DNA of 5,562 bases from Betaproteobacteria bacterium (lineage in GTDB: Bacteria > Pseudomonadota > Gammaproteobacteria > Burkholderiales > SG8-39), in NCBI GenBank assembly GCA_027317055.1, contig DAHVFK010000249.1, forward strand, positions 1-5,562, in the 5' to 3' direction. Below are positions 4,682-5,562 of the stretch, one piece after another. Position 1 is the stretch's first letter; each line of letters opens with the position of its first letter. The notes beneath the pieces are model-generated. The model did not search any database and was not told where the DNA came from. It worked only from the letters and a program-made list of their open reading frames with translations. The position numbers were made by a program, and so were the translations under genes.

Positions 4682-5562
4682 ATGGAGAAGACCGTGACGT
4701 ACCAAACGCTTAACCAGGCCAACGCCGCGGTCATCGCGGAACTGAAGAAGGCGCGCCCGCGCCTGGTGGGGGTCGAGCCCGCCGCGAAATGCATTCCCGC
4801 ACTGCGCCAGGAAGGCGCCACCCTGCTGCACGCGGGTCCTCCGATCTCATGGCCGGATATGACCGGCCCCATGCGGGGCGCCGTTCTCGGCGCCTGCCTG
4901 TTCGAAGGCTGGGCGACGAGCGCGGCCGCGGCCGAGGCCCTTGCCGCCTCCGGTCAGATCCGCTTTCTACCGTGCCACGACAACCTGGCTGTCGGCCCCA
5001 TGGGCGGCATCACTTCGCCGCGCATGCCGGTGCTCGTGGTGCGCAACGCCGAGCACGGCAATTACGCCTACTGCAATCTCAATGAAGGCATCGGCAAGGT
5101 GATGCGCTTCGGCGCGTTCGAGGGCGAGGTGCAGGAGCGCCTGTCCTGGATGCGCGACGTGCTGGGGCCGGTGCTGGCCGCAGCACTTGCGCGCAATCCC
5201 GAGGGCATAGACCTTACCGCGCTGATGGCGCAGGCGATCTCCATGGGGGACGAATTTCACCAGCGCAATATCGCCGCGTCCGCGCTGCTGCTCAAGGCGC
5301 TGGCCGCCGATATCGCGGGCAGCAGCGCCGGCGCGGTCGTGCAAGGCGAGGTATTGCGCTTTCTGGAGCGTACCGACCAGTTCTTTCTCAACGTCGCCAT
5401 GGCCTACGGCAAGTGCGCGCTCGACGCGGCGGCCGCAGTGGGTGAGGGCTCGATTGTCACCGCGATGACGCGCAATGGCCGGGATTTCGGCATACGCGTC
5501 AGCGGTCTCGGCGCCCGTTGGTTCACCGCGCCGGTAAACACGCCGTCCGGCCTGTATTTCTC
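4682..5562 (+). CDS. allG: DUF1116 protein YlbE / AllG, oxamate carbamoyltransferase subunit, 3' cut by window edge
   Basis: The visible 293 residues agree closely with E. coli YlbE from memory (about 420 residues), so roughly the last third is missing. From ATG 4682, landmarks are LLHAGPPISWPDMTGPM (HAGPP at 50-54), LGACLFEGW, FLPCHDNLAVGPMGGITS (Cys98, His99), AYCNLNEGIGKVMRFGA (129-145), MGDEFHQRN (188-196), TDQFFLNVAMAYGK and TAMTRNG (260-266). The family is conserved in ring-opening nitrogen catabolism clusters and, with FdrA and AllH, splits oxalurate into oxamate and carbamoyl phosphate. A second His common after CH in this family is Asp here (CHDN). Spacing to fdrA is 1 base, so the two are surely co-translated. 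The start is ambiguous: ATG 4682 has only a weak ribosome-binding site, while GTG 4694 has GGAG 6 bases before it. Confidence 0.92.
   Translation, partial: MEKTVTYQTLNQANAAVIAELKKARPRLVGVEPAAKCIPALRQEGATLLHAGPPISWPDMTGPMRGAVLGACLFEGWATSAAAAEALAASGQIRFLPCHDNLAVGPMGGITSPRMPVLVVRNAEHGNYAYCNLNEGIGKVMRFGAFEGEVQERLSWMRDVLGPVLAAALARNPEGIDLTALMAQAISMGDEFHQRNIAASALLLKALAADIAGSSAGAVVQGEVLRFLERTDQFFLNVAMAYGKCALDAAAAVGEGSIVTAMTRNGRDFGIRVSGLGARWFTAPVNTPSGLYF
4684..4687 (+). promoter_or_regulatory. Ribosome-binding site candidate favouring a GTG 4694 start of allG
   Basis: GGAG at 4684-4687 lies inside the first codons of the ATG 4682 reading and 6 bases before GTG 4694. If GTG is used, the protein begins (V/M)TYQTLNQANAAVI, closer to the short N-terminus of E. 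coli YlbE as I recall it. If ATG is used, initiation must rely on translational coupling to the fdrA stop one base upstream. Confidence 0.35.

Noticed and set aside
3076..4872. A 598-codon open frame on the minus strand opposite fdrA and the start of allG
   Set aside because: It is antisense to a fully recognisable 555-residue FdrA. Its translation is rich in Arg, His and Gly with no family motif, the usual mirror of GC-rich coding DNA.
1..5562. CRISPR arrays, tRNA or rRNA genes, complete insertion sequences
   Set aside because: No regularly spaced repeats, cloverleaf-like segments or transposase motifs were seen on either strand; tRNA or att-site searches could not be run.

Overview
The window is GC-rich with the codon habits of a proteobacterium. 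Its metabolic half resembles E. coli FdrA and YlbE as I recall them. A betaproteobacterium (Burkholderiales-like) is my best guess, but the sequence does not prove it. There are seven supportable protein-coding genes, all on the + strand; the first and last are cut by the window edges.

Left part (about 1-1480), an accessory cassette. It begins with the C-terminal 91 residues of a tyrosine recombinase (integrase) that keeps its box II HxxR, LGH and Tyr nucleophile. Next is a small AlpA-like helix-turn-helix regulator, then a two-gene type II toxin-antitoxin module (Phd/YefM-like antitoxin and RelE/ParE-like toxin). The toxin-antitoxin promoter region carries a TGTACA box and a near copy (TGCACA) exactly 12 bp downstream, overlapping a TATTAT -10 candidate. 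This is the layout I recall for the YefM-YoeB operator.

Middle (about 1479-1875). Roughly 400 bases hold no recognisable gene. They contain several small inverted repeats, an 8-bp tandem repeat, G/C homopolymer runs forming a possible leader hairpin, and on the minus strand a stop-free stretch of 91 codons without a start. This is probably the junction between the cassette and the metabolic genes.

Right part (about 1876-5562), a purine/allantoin nitrogen-salvage cluster. It holds a carbamate kinase, FdrA (AllF) and the N-terminal two thirds of a DUF1116/YlbE protein (AllG). FdrA and YlbE are two of the three subunits (AllF-AllG-AllH) of oxamate carbamoyltransferase, which converts oxalurate and phosphate to oxamate and carbamoyl phosphate. 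Carbamate kinase then uses carbamoyl phosphate and ADP to make ATP and carbamate (which decays to NH3 and CO2). The third subunit would be expected just past the right edge.

The main oddity is that the carbamate kinase frame has no ATG, GTG or TTG upstream of its essential GGNA motif. It must start at a rare codon (ATT 1876 or CTG 1906), or the sequence carries a start-codon mutation or a one-base error near the G-runs. I saw no wholly new system. The most distinctive signals are this start-codon problem, the toxin-antitoxin operator geometry, a perfect 15-nt palindrome just ahead of the fdrA ribosome-binding site, and a perfect 10-bp inverted repeat inside fdrA.
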